DNA from: Pseudomonas sp. Irchel 3E20
GTDB taxonomy: Bacteria > Pseudomonadota > Gammaproteobacteria > Pseudomonadales > Pseudomonadaceae
Assembly: GCF_900187645.1 (NCBI RefSeq)
Contig: NZ_FYEE01000001.1
Location: 186,001 to 250,000 of the forward strand
Length of the DNA stretch: 64,000 nucleotides
Direction of reading: 5' to 3'
Of the stretch, positions 1-7,509 are shown in pieces (the first letter of the stretch is position 1; each line of letters opens with the position of its first letter). The position numbers and the translations under genes are program-made. The notes beneath the pieces were generated by a model. That model searched no databases. It saw nothing but the letters and a program-made list of their open reading frames with translations, and was not told the DNA's origin.

Positions 1-572
1 AAATTCATCCCCACTTGCTGCTGGAACAGGCGCGCCAGGGTTCGTGAACTGGCGCCGACCTGCTGCGCCCAGTCTTCCAGGGTGTTGGGGTGATCCGGGG
101 TTTGCAGCAAGGCCAGGCAGATGGCTTGCAGGCGCCGGTCCTCGGGCATCGGCATGTGCAGGGGCAGGTGCTGCAGGGTGGCGATTTCCTCCAGCATCAG
201 TTGCTGGATCAATGGGTTCTTAGCGTGCTGCGGGCCTTGCGCCGCCCGCAGGATCAACTCACGCAGCAGCGGCGTCACCGCCAGCACGCAGCACTGCTGC
301 AGGTTGGGTGGCGACAGTTGGGCGTTGATAAACAGCGAGCGCACCCACACGTCCCCGGCCATGAAAATCTCATGCTCGACCCGCGGTGCGATCCATACCG
401 CACGGGTGGGCGGGATTACCCAGGCGCCTTGGCGGGTGACCACGCGCATGATTCCGCGCGCCGCATACAAGAGTTGCGCTTCGCGGTGCTGGTGCAGCGG
501 CTGGTGTGCGCCATCGAGGTAGTCCTGGGGATGGGCGATGACAGGGCCGTGGGGGAAGTGGCTGGTTAACAT
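1..572 (-). CDS. AraC-family transcriptional regulator (5' part, cut by window edge)
   Basis: Reading the reverse strand from an ATG at 572 gives 190 residues with no stop before the window edge. The N-terminal part is a cupin-like sensing domain with histidine-rich start (HPQDYLDGAHQPLHQHREAQ) and the segment WIAPRVEHEIFMAGD. From about residue 155 the first AraC helix-turn-helix begins (TLEDWAQQVGASSRTLARLF). The second HTH lies outside the window. It is transcribed divergently from the MFS gene at 659 with 86 bases between them, the usual arrangement for a local regulator controlling an efflux or uptake gene (inference). The closest named type is the NimR-like cupin/AraC group. Family is sure; ligand is unknown. 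Confidence 0.85.
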   Translation of the reverse strand, partial: MLTSHFPHGPVIAHPQDYLDGAHQPLHQHREAQLLYAARGIMRVVTRQGAWVIPPTRAVWIAPRVEHEIFMAGDVWVRSLFINAQLSPPNLQQCCVLAVTPLLRELILRAAQGPQHAKNPLIQQLMLEEIATLQHLPLHMPMPEDRRLQAICLALLQTPDHPNTLEDWAQQVGASSRTLARLFQQQVGMN

Positions 573-658
573 GTCTGTTTTGATGATTTTTATGTCCGTA
601 ATACGGTTTGCCGCCAAATTAGCATGACGTTTCGACTCCAACAAAAAAGCGTGCAGCG

Positions 659-1843
659 ATGAACCAACCTCGAAACGTAATCCGCTACCTCAACGCAGCC
701 CATGTGATCGATCACATGTTCATGCTGATTTTTCCCGCCGCCGTATTGGGCATGACCCAGGTGTTCGGCCTGGACTATGGCGCGATGATCGGCCTGTCCC
801 TGGGCGGCTTCATTGCCTTTGGTGCCTGTTCGCTACCGGCCGGTTGGCTGGGTGACCACTGGAGCCGGCGGCAGATGATGCTGCTGTTTTTCTTCGGCAT
901 CGGTGCGTCGTCGATCTTCACCGGGCTCAGCAGCGGGGCGCCCATGCTGGTGGCGGGCCTGACGCTGATGGGCGTGTTCGCGGCGATTTATCACCCGGTG
1001 GGCACGGCGATGCTGGTGGGCTATGCGCAAAACCGCGGGCGGGAAATCGGCATCAACGGCATGTGGGGCAACCTGGGTGTGGCGTTTTCGGCGCTGGTGA
1101 CTGGGCTGTTGGTGGCGAATTTTGGCTGGCGCTCGGCGTTTATCGTACCGGGGGTGATCGCTATCGCGTTGGGCCTGGGCTTTGCCTGGCAGGTGCGTGA
1201 GGAACCGAACCCGGTGCGCCCGCACACGCCGCTCAAGGGCGCGGCCGGGCAGCGGATTTCCATGGTCATGGTGTTCACCGTGCTGGCCCTGGCCACCGCC
1301 ACGGGTGGGGTGGTGTTCAATGCCACCACCATGACCTACCCCAAGCTGTTCCAGGAGCGTTTGCACGATGTCTTCGCCTCGCCGCAAACCTTGGGCGTCG
1401 TTGTCAGCCTGGCCTACGCCTTTGGCGCGGTGGCGCAGCTGAGCATCGGCCGGGTGCTGCATCGTTTGAGCCTGAAGTGGCCCTTTGTCCTCCTGACCCT
1501 GCTCCAGGCGCCGCTGTTGTTCGCCTTGGGCTATGTCGATGGCTGGGCGGTGATCGTCCTGGGCGGGGCGCTGATGTTCGTGGTGTTCGGCCAGGTCACG
1601 GTGAATGACGCGATGGTGGCCAACTTCGTGGCACCGCAGTGGCAGTCGCGGGTGTTCGCGTTGCGTTACTGCCTGTCGTTCGGCGCCAGTGCGACGGCGA
1701 TTCCGCTGATTTCTTTTGTCGAACCGCGCCATGGCTTTGTAGGGCTTTACCTGATTCTCGCGGCTTTTGCGGCGTTGACCTTCCTGGCTGCGCTGGCATT
1801 CCCATGTACGCCGTCTGAAGCGGCTGTGGGGCAAATAGCCTGA
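659..1843 (+). CDS. MFS transporter
   Basis: A 394-residue inner-membrane protein with about 12 hydrophobic segments. The loop after the second segment carries the MFS motif A (GWLGDHWSRRQ, near residues 61-71), and a hydrophilic central loop (residues 180-200, REEPNPVRPHTPLKG) separates the two six-helix halves. It should move a small solute by proton coupling. The AraC regulator upstream is divergent, which suggests inducible expression by the transported compound (inference). Nothing in the sequence identifies the substrate. The ATG at 659 directly follows the shared intergenic region; no other start is better. Confidence 0.85.
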   Translation: MNQPRNVIRYLNAAHVIDHMFMLIFPAAVLGMTQVFGLDYGAMIGLSLGGFIAFGACSLPAGWLGDHWSRRQMMLLFFFGIGASSIFTGLSSGAPMLVAGLTLMGVFAAIYHPVGTAMLVGYAQNRGREIGINGMWGNLGVAFSALVTGLLVANFGWRSAFIVPGVIAIALGLGFAWQVREEPNPVRPHTPLKGAAGQRISMVMVFTVLALATATGGVVFNATTMTYPKLFQERLHDVFASPQTLGVVVSLAYAFGAVAQLSIGRVLHRLSLKWPFVLLTLLQAPLLFALGYVDGWAVIVLGGALMFVVFGQVTVNDAMVANFVAPQWQSRVFALRYCLSFGASATAIPLISFVEPRHGFVGLYLILAAFAALTFLAALAFPCTPSEAAVGQIA

Positions 1844-1991
1844 CGACGGGCGCGGCGTTTTCTGTGGGTGGTGGCTTAAAGCTAGTATTTGACGCTGTGG
1901 CAAATCATTCCTTTGGCTGATTTAGCGGGCTGCAAGGGTCTCTAGAGTGCTGGCTTTCAGCCAAGACCGTGCAGTCAGAAAAGGGATTCTT

Positions 1992-3674
1992 ATGTTGCAG
2001 ACTCGCGTTATCCCGCCCGCAGAAGGCGCCTACCAATATCCGCTGCTGATTAAGCGGTTGCTGATGTCCGGCAGCCGTTACGAGAAGACCCGCGAGATCG
2101 TTTACCGCGACCAGGTGCGCTACAGCTATCCGACCCTCCTTGAGCGCGTCGCACGGCTGGCCAACCTGCTCACCGCCGCTGGCGTCAAGGCCGGTGACAC
2201 CGTGGCCGTGATGGACTGGGACAGCCATCGCTACCTGGAATGTATGTTTGCCATCCCGATGATCGGCGCGGTGATCCACACCATCAACGTGCGCCTGTCA
2301 CCTGAGCAGATTCTCTACACCATGAACCACGCCGACGATAAGTTGGTGTTGGTCAACCATGAATTCGTGGGCCTCTACCAGGGCATCGCCGGGCAATTGA
2401 CCACCGTGCAGGCCACCCTGTTGCTCAGTGATGTGGAGCAGAAAACCGCCGACCTGCCGAACCTGGTGGGCGAATACGAGCAATTGCTGGCCGCCGCCAG
2501 CCCCCAGTACAACTTCGTCGACTTCGACGAGAACTCGGTGGCGACCACCTTCTACACCACTGGTACCACCGGTAACCCCAAAGGGGTGTATTTCACCCAC
2601 CGCCAACTGGTGCTGCACACCCTGGGCGTGGCGACGGTCATGGGCAGCGTCGACAGCGTGCGGCTGCTGGGCACCAACGATGTGTACATGCCCATCACCC
2701 CGATGTTCCACGTGCACGCTTGGGGCTTGCCGTACGTGGCCACCATGCTGGGCCTCAAGCAGGTCTACCCGGGGCGCTACGACCCTGAATACCTGGTGGA
2801 GCTGTGGCGCCGCGAGAAGGTGACCTTCTCCCACTGCGTGCCGACCATCATGCAAATGGTGCTCAACGCCAAGGCGGCCCAGGACATCGACTTTGCCGGT
2901 TGGAAGATCGTCATCGGCGGCAGCTCCCTCAACCGCGCGCTGTACGAAGCCTGCAAGGCCAAGAACATCCAGTTGACCGCCGCCTACGGCATGTCCGAGA
3001 CGGGGCCGCTGGTGTCGTGTGCGCACCTCAATGACGAGTTGATGGCCGGCACCGACGATGAGCGCATCACCTACCGGATCAAGGCCGGGGTGCCGGTGCC
3101 GTTGGTGGAAGCGGCAATCATCGACGACGACGGCAACTTCCTGCCCGCGGACGGTGAGTCCCAGGGCGAACTGGTGCTGCGCTCGCCGTGGCTGACCGAA
3201 GGCTACTTCCGCGAACCGCAAAAAGGTGCGCAGTTGTGGGCCGGCGGCTGGCTGCACACCGGCGACGTGGCGACCCTTGACCACATGGGGGTGATCGACA
3301 TCCGCGACCGGATCAAAGACGTTATCAAGACCGGCGGCGAGTGGGTGTCGTCCCTGGCCCTGGAAGACCTGGTCAGCCGCCACCCGGCGGTACGCGAAGT
3401 AGCAGTGGTGGGCATTCCCGACCCGCAGTGGGGCGAGCGCCCGTTTGCCTTGCTGGTGATCCGCGAAGGGCACGTGATCGGGGCGCGCGAGCTCAAAGAG
3501 CACCTCAAGCCGTTCGTTGAACTGGGACACCTGAGCAAGTGGGCGATCCCCAGCCAGATCGCCCTTGTTACCGAAATTCCCAAGACCAGTGTCGGCAAAC
3601 TCGACAAGAAGCGCATCCGCCTCTACATCACCGAGTGGCAGGCCAACAACGCGACCTTTTTGTCCACGCTTTGA
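1992..3674 (+). CDS. Acyl-CoA synthetase (AMP-binding, fatty-acid--CoA ligase type)
   Basis: A 561-residue adenylate-forming enzyme that would activate a carboxylic acid to its CoA thioester through an acyl-AMP. Seen motifs: the P-loop YTTGTTGNPKG at residues 188-198, YGMSETGP in the middle, the hinge region around DRIKDVIKTGGEWVS, and the C-terminal catalytic lysine in KTSVGKLDKKR. The start at 1992 is preferred over an in-frame upstream codon at 1947 because an AAGGG ribosome site lies just before it. The length and the WVS hinge fit medium/long-chain fatty acyl ligases. It is followed on the same strand by DUF1302 and DUF1329 genes, suggesting it activates the lipid those proteins handle (inference). 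Exact chain length is not readable. Confidence 0.88.
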   Translation: MLQTRVIPPAEGAYQYPLLIKRLLMSGSRYEKTREIVYRDQVRYSYPTLLERVARLANLLTAAGVKAGDTVAVMDWDSHRYLECMFAIPMIGAVIHTINVRLSPEQILYTMNHADDKLVLVNHEFVGLYQGIAGQLTTVQATLLLSDVEQKTADLPNLVGEYEQLLAAASPQYNFVDFDENSVATTFYTTGTTGNPKGVYFTHRQLVLHTLGVATVMGSVDSVRLLGTNDVYMPITPMFHVHAWGLPYVATMLGLKQVYPGRYDPEYLVELWRREKVTFSHCVPTIMQMVLNAKAAQDIDFAGWKIVIGGSSLNRALYEACKAKNIQLTAAYGMSETGPLVSCAHLNDELMAGTDDERITYRIKAGVPVPLVEAAIIDDDGNFLPADGESQGELVLRSPWLTEGYFREPQKGAQLWAGGWLHTGDVATLDHMGVIDIRDRIKDVIKTGGEWVSSLALEDLVSRHPAVREVAVVGIPDPQWGERPFALLVIREGHVIGARELKEHLKPFVELGHLSKWAIPSQIALVTEIPKTSVGKLDKKRIRLYITEWQANNATFLSTL

Positions 3675-3682
3675 ACCAGTTT

Positions 3683-3704
3683 GCCGTGCCCGGGCGGGCA
3701 CGGC
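3683..3704 (+). terminator. GC-rich hairpin after acyl-CoA synthetase
   Basis: A perfect 9-bp stem (GCCGTGCCC / GGGCACGGC) lies 9 bases after the stop codon. No T-run follows, so it is a weak or incomplete intrinsic terminator, or an mRNA 3' stabiliser. The remaining intergenic stretch to 4010 holds the candidate DUF1302 promoter described separately and nothing else I recognise. Confidence 0.4.
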
Positions 3705-3837
3705 AGCCCCACCAAGCAAGCGCTTGGCTTGTCAAATCGGATTTTTCAGCCATTCTTCCCCGGTCGGCAGGGGCCGCACCCGGCAAAGGACTGTTCCAGA
3801 GTGGTTGGCAACTGCAAATCACACTTTAGAGGGATCA

Positions 3838-3862
3838 AGCAGTACTACCTGCTGGCTATAGT
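3838..3862 (+). promoter_or_regulatory. Candidate promoter/operator upstream of the DUF1302 gene
   Basis: Seen: an inverted repeat AGCAG-6-CTGCT (3838-3853) directly followed by a -10-like TATAGT (3857-3862), leaving about 145 bases of leader before the ATG at 4011. Inverted repeats at the -35 position are the usual place for a LuxR/MalT-type activator to bind, and such a regulator is encoded at 7510. The link between this site and that protein is inference. Confidence 0.35.
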
Positions 3863-4010
3863 CCGCTCAAGGATTTTTAAGGACGCAGCAACCGCACACC
3901 ATTGGGGGCGGCGCAACTCTGATTGACTACGGGACGACCTGGCTCCCGTCACTCAGAGCGTTTTTAAAAGTGCTCACTGCCATAACAATAAAGCACATGG
4001 AGTAGCGTCG

Positions 4011-5885
4011 ATGACATCAGCAAACCAGTTCTGGCGCCGGGCGAAATTGCCCCTGGCGGTCAGTCTCGCCTCTACGCTCGCCGGGCCTGCATTCGGCGTC
4101 AGTTTCAACATCGGTGAAATCGAAGGTCAGTTCGATTCGTCCCTGTCGGTGGGGGCCAGTTGGTCAACCCAGAGTCCGAACAAGAACCTGATTGGTGTCA
4201 ACAACGGCGGCCATGGCCTGTCCCAGACCTCCGATGACGGCCACGCCAACTTCAAGAGCGGCGAGACCTTCTCGAAAATCTTCAAAGGCATTCACGACCT
4301 TGAACTGAAGTACGGCGACACCGGTGTGTTTGTGCGGGGCAAATACTGGTACGACTTTGAGCTCAAGGACGAAAGCCGTCTGTTCAAGGACATCAGCGAC
4401 GAAAACCGCAAGGAAGGCGCCAAGTCCTCCGGCGGGCAGATCCTCGACGCCTTCATCTACCACAACTACGCCATTGCCGATCAGCCGGGTTCCGTGCGCT
4501 TGGGCAAGCAGGTGGTGAGCTGGGGTGAAAGTACCTTCATCGGCGGCGGCATCAACTCCATCAACCCGATCGATGTGTCCGCATTCCGTCGCCCGGGTGC
4601 CGAGGTCAAGGAAGGCCTGATCCCGGTCAACATGTTCTACGTCTCCCAGAGCCTGACCGAGAACCTCTCGGCCGAAGCCTTCTACCAACTCGAATGGGAC
4701 CAGACCGTCGTCGATAACTGCGGCACCTTCTTCTCCCAGCCCGACATCATCGCCGACGGTTGCGGCGACAACCTGCGGGTGTTGAACAAGCGTTCGCAGA
4801 TCCCGGCCATCGCCCTGGGGCCATTGGCCCAGTTTGGCGTGGACGTCAACGAAGAAGGCGTGCTGGTGGCCCGTGGCGGCGACCGCGATGCCCGCGACAG
4901 CGGCCAGTGGGGCGTGTCGTTCAAGTACAACTACGCACCGCTGGACACCGAGTTCGGTTTCTACGCGATGAACTACCACAGCCGTGCGCCGATCTTCAGC
5001 GCCACCGCGGCGCCGCAGTCGATCTACACCCTGGCCCAAGGCCTGCCAGGCCCATTTGCGGCATTGGCGCCATTGTTGGTTGCGGGTAACTCCAAGTACT
5101 TCGTCGAGTACCCAGAAGACATCCGCCTCTACGGCTTGAGCTTCTCCACCACCCTGCCTACCGGCACGGCGTGGCAGGGTGAGATCAGCTACCGTCCCAA
5201 CGCGCCGGTGCAGTTGAATTCCACCGACATCCTGTTCAACGGCGTGCGTCCCTTGGGCGGCCCGCTCGAGCATGCCTCGCTGCTCAACGGCCAGCCTGGC
5301 CAGGACCTGCACGGCTACCGCCGCAAGGAAATCACCCAACTGCAAACCACCTTCACCCACTTCTTCGACCAGGTCATGGGCGCCAGCCGTCTGACATTGG
5401 TGGGCGAAGTCGGCGTGACCTACGTGGGCGGGCTGGAAAGCACCTCCAAAGTGCGTTACGGGCGTGATCCGGTCTACGGCCCGGGCGAATTGCCCAATGG
5501 CACGTGCGAGTACCTCAACGGGCGCACCATCGCCGGTGCAGGCCCAGGCACCGCGAACAACAACGCCACCCGCAACTGCAACGACGACGGCTTCACTACG
5601 TCGACCTCCTGGGGTTACCGCGGTCGTGCCATCTGGGAATACAACGACGTGTTCGCCGGTGTGAACCTCAAGCCAAACGTGGCTTGGTCCCATGACGTCA
5701 GCGGTTACTCCCCTGGCCCTGGCGGCAACTTCGAGGAAGGCCGCAAGGCTGTCAGCCTCGGCGTGGATGCCGAGTACCAGAACACCTACACCGCGAGCCT
5801 GGGTTACACCAACTTCTTTGATGGCAAGTACACCACCGTTGATGACCGCGACTTCGTGGCACTCAGCTTTGGCATGAACTTCTAA
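4011..5885 (+). CDS. DUF1302 family outer-membrane protein
   Basis: A 624-residue exported protein. The first 30 residues form a signal peptide (basic WRRAK, hydrophobic core, cleavage around GPAFG). The remainder is rich in alternating polar/aromatic stretches and ends in a C-terminal phenylalanine (SFGMNF), the signature of an outer-membrane beta-barrel. The family DUF1302 is usually encoded beside DUF1329, as here with 28 bases between them, and the pair is often found with lipid or hydrocarbon catabolic genes. I infer a channel for a hydrophobic substrate; transport direction is not shown by the sequence. Confidence 0.82.
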   Translation: MTSANQFWRRAKLPLAVSLASTLAGPAFGVSFNIGEIEGQFDSSLSVGASWSTQSPNKNLIGVNNGGHGLSQTSDDGHANFKSGETFSKIFKGIHDLELKYGDTGVFVRGKYWYDFELKDESRLFKDISDENRKEGAKSSGGQILDAFIYHNYAIADQPGSVRLGKQVVSWGESTFIGGGINSINPIDVSAFRRPGAEVKEGLIPVNMFYVSQSLTENLSAEAFYQLEWDQTVVDNCGTFFSQPDIIADGCGDNLRVLNKRSQIPAIALGPLAQFGVDVNEEGVLVARGGDRDARDSGQWGVSFKYNYAPLDTEFGFYAMNYHSRAPIFSATAAPQSIYTLAQGLPGPFAALAPLLVAGNSKYFVEYPEDIRLYGLSFSTTLPTGTAWQGEISYRPNAPVQLNSTDILFNGVRPLGGPLEHASLLNGQPGQDLHGYRRKEITQLQTTFTHFFDQVMGASRLTLVGEVGVTYVGGLESTSKVRYGRDPVYGPGELPNGTCEYLNGRTIAGAGPGTANNNATRNCNDDGFTTSTSWGYRGRAIWEYNDVFAGVNLKPNVAWSHDVSGYSPGPGGNFEEGRKAVSLGVDAEYQNTYTASLGYTNFFDGKYTTVDDRDFVALSFGMNF

Positions 5886-5913
5886 GCACTGCATTTTCAG
5901 GACGAACGCACTT

Positions 5914-7278
5914 ATGAAAATAACCAAAAGTCTGTTGCATGTCGGTGTACTGGGGCTGACGATGCTGGCCACCAGCGTGATGGCAGCGGTCCCGGCAGCC
6001 GAAGCGGACAAGTTAGGCAAAAGCCTGACGCCGATGGGCGCCGAAATGGGCGGCAACGCCGATGGCTCGATTCCAGCCTGGAAACCCCTGGCCAAGAACG
6101 CCGGTGCAGTTGACGGCGGCGGCTTCCTGGCCGACCCGTTCGGCTCCGACAAGCCGCTGTTTACCATCGATGCCAAGAACGTCGAGCAGTACAAAGACAA
6201 ACTCGCCCCGGGCCAGTACGCGATGATTAAGCGCTACCCGGAAACCTACCGCCTGCCGGTCTACCCGACCCATCGCGGGGCCACAGTGCCGGATGAGATC
6301 TTCGCGTCCATCAAGAAGAACGCCACCAACACCAACCTGGTGGCGGGCGGCAACGGCCTGGAAAACTTCGAAAACGCCATTCCATTCCCGATTCCGAAAA
6401 GCGGCGTGGAAGTGATCTGGAACCACATCACCCGTTATCGCGGCGGCAGCGTGGCGCGTACCGTGAACCAGGCCACCCCCCAGGCGAACGGTTCCTACAG
6501 CCTGGTGCAACTCAAGGAACAGTTCGTGTTCCGTGAAAAAATGAAGGATTTCGATCCGGCCAACCCTGGCAACATCCTGTTCTACTTCAAGCAGGAAGTC
6601 GCCGCTCCGGCACGTCTGGCCGGTGGTGTGCTGCTGGTGCACGAGACCCTCGACCAGGTTAAGGAACCGCGTTCGGCGTGGGTCTACAACGCTGGCCAAC
6701 GCCGCGTGCGCCGTGCCCCGCAAGTGTCCTATGACGGCCCGGGTACCGCCGCCGACGGCCTGCGTACCTCCGACAACCTGGACATGTTCAACGGTGCACC
6801 GGACCGTTACGACTGGAAGCTCGAAGGCAAGAAAGAGATGTACATCGCGGCCAACAGCTACAAGCTGGATTCGCCGAGCCTCAAGTACAGCGACATCGTC
6901 AAGGCCGGGCACATCAACCAGGACCTGACCCGTTATGAACTGCGCCGTGTATGGCACGTGGTCGGCACTTTGAAGTCCGGCATGCGCCATATCTACGCCA
7001 AGCGTGACTTCTACATCGACGAAGACACCTGGCAAGCAGCCGTCATCGATCACTACGATGGCCGTGGCCAACTGTGGCGTGTGGGTGAAGCCCATGCCGA
7101 GAGCTACTACAACGTGCAAGTGCCTTGGTACGCAGTAGAAACCCTGTATGACCTGCAATCGGGTCGCTACATGGCGCTGGGCATGAAAAACGAAGAGAAA
7201 AAGGCTTACGACTTCGGTTTCACGGCCACCAAGAACGACTTCACTCCTGCCGCATTGCGTCAGGCCGGTGTTCGCTAG
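5914..7278 (+). CDS. DUF1329 family periplasmic protein
   Basis: A 454-residue protein with a cleavable signal peptide (MKITKSLL..., cleavage after SVMA near residue 24). DUF1329 members adopt a LolB-like lipid-carrier fold by family knowledge. The conserved start of the mature domain (ADKLGKSLTPMGAEMGGN) and the C-terminal ENHY-like aromatic stretches are present and the length is normal. It is the second gene of the DUF1302-DUF1329 pair and is closed by a strong terminator. I infer that it shuttles or receives the hydrophobic ligand in the periplasm. No catalytic motif is visible. Confidence 0.82.
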   Translation: MKITKSLLHVGVLGLTMLATSVMAAVPAAEADKLGKSLTPMGAEMGGNADGSIPAWKPLAKNAGAVDGGGFLADPFGSDKPLFTIDAKNVEQYKDKLAPGQYAMIKRYPETYRLPVYPTHRGATVPDEIFASIKKNATNTNLVAGGNGLENFENAIPFPIPKSGVEVIWNHITRYRGGSVARTVNQATPQANGSYSLVQLKEQFVFREKMKDFDPANPGNILFYFKQEVAAPARLAGGVLLVHETLDQVKEPRSAWVYNAGQRRVRRAPQVSYDGPGTAADGLRTSDNLDMFNGAPDRYDWKLEGKKEMYIAANSYKLDSPSLKYSDIVKAGHINQDLTRYELRRVWHVVGTLKSGMRHIYAKRDFYIDEDTWQAAVIDHYDGRGQLWRVGEAHAESYYNVQVPWYAVETLYDLQSGRYMALGMKNEEKKAYDFGFTATKNDFTPAALRQAGVR

Positions 7279-7309
7279 ACCCTTGTAAACAGAGGCCGCA
7301 TCCTCTGCA

Positions 7310-7336
7310 CGCCCCGACTGGTTCGGGGCGTTTTTT
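7310..7336 (+). terminator. Intrinsic terminator after DUF1329
   Basis: Stem CGCCCCGA / TCGGGGCG (7310-7317 with 7323-7330) with a 5-base loop followed by six T. It ends the DUF1302-DUF1329 transcript. Confidence 0.88.
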
Positions 7337-7509
7337 ATGGGCGCGATAAAAGTCCTGAGCGGCAATATCAGCTTTTGAGCGCTATCAAGAGAATTTGTGT
7401 TTCGGGCTTTTTGTATTCATTTGTAGCAAACATCTTCAAACCGACGGTCTTTACCGCTAGTCTGCGGACATCTGCAATGCCGACAACAGCACATTAATAA
7501 GAGTTGGCT

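Noticed and set aside
90..569. Open frame on the plus strand at the left edge
   Set aside because: The minus strand here encodes a clear cupin/AraC protein; the plus frame is a high-GC shadow.
4164..6200. 678-codon minus-strand open frame
   Set aside because: It lies opposite DUF1302/DUF1329, which have signal peptides, ribosome sites and family features; the minus translation has no motif.
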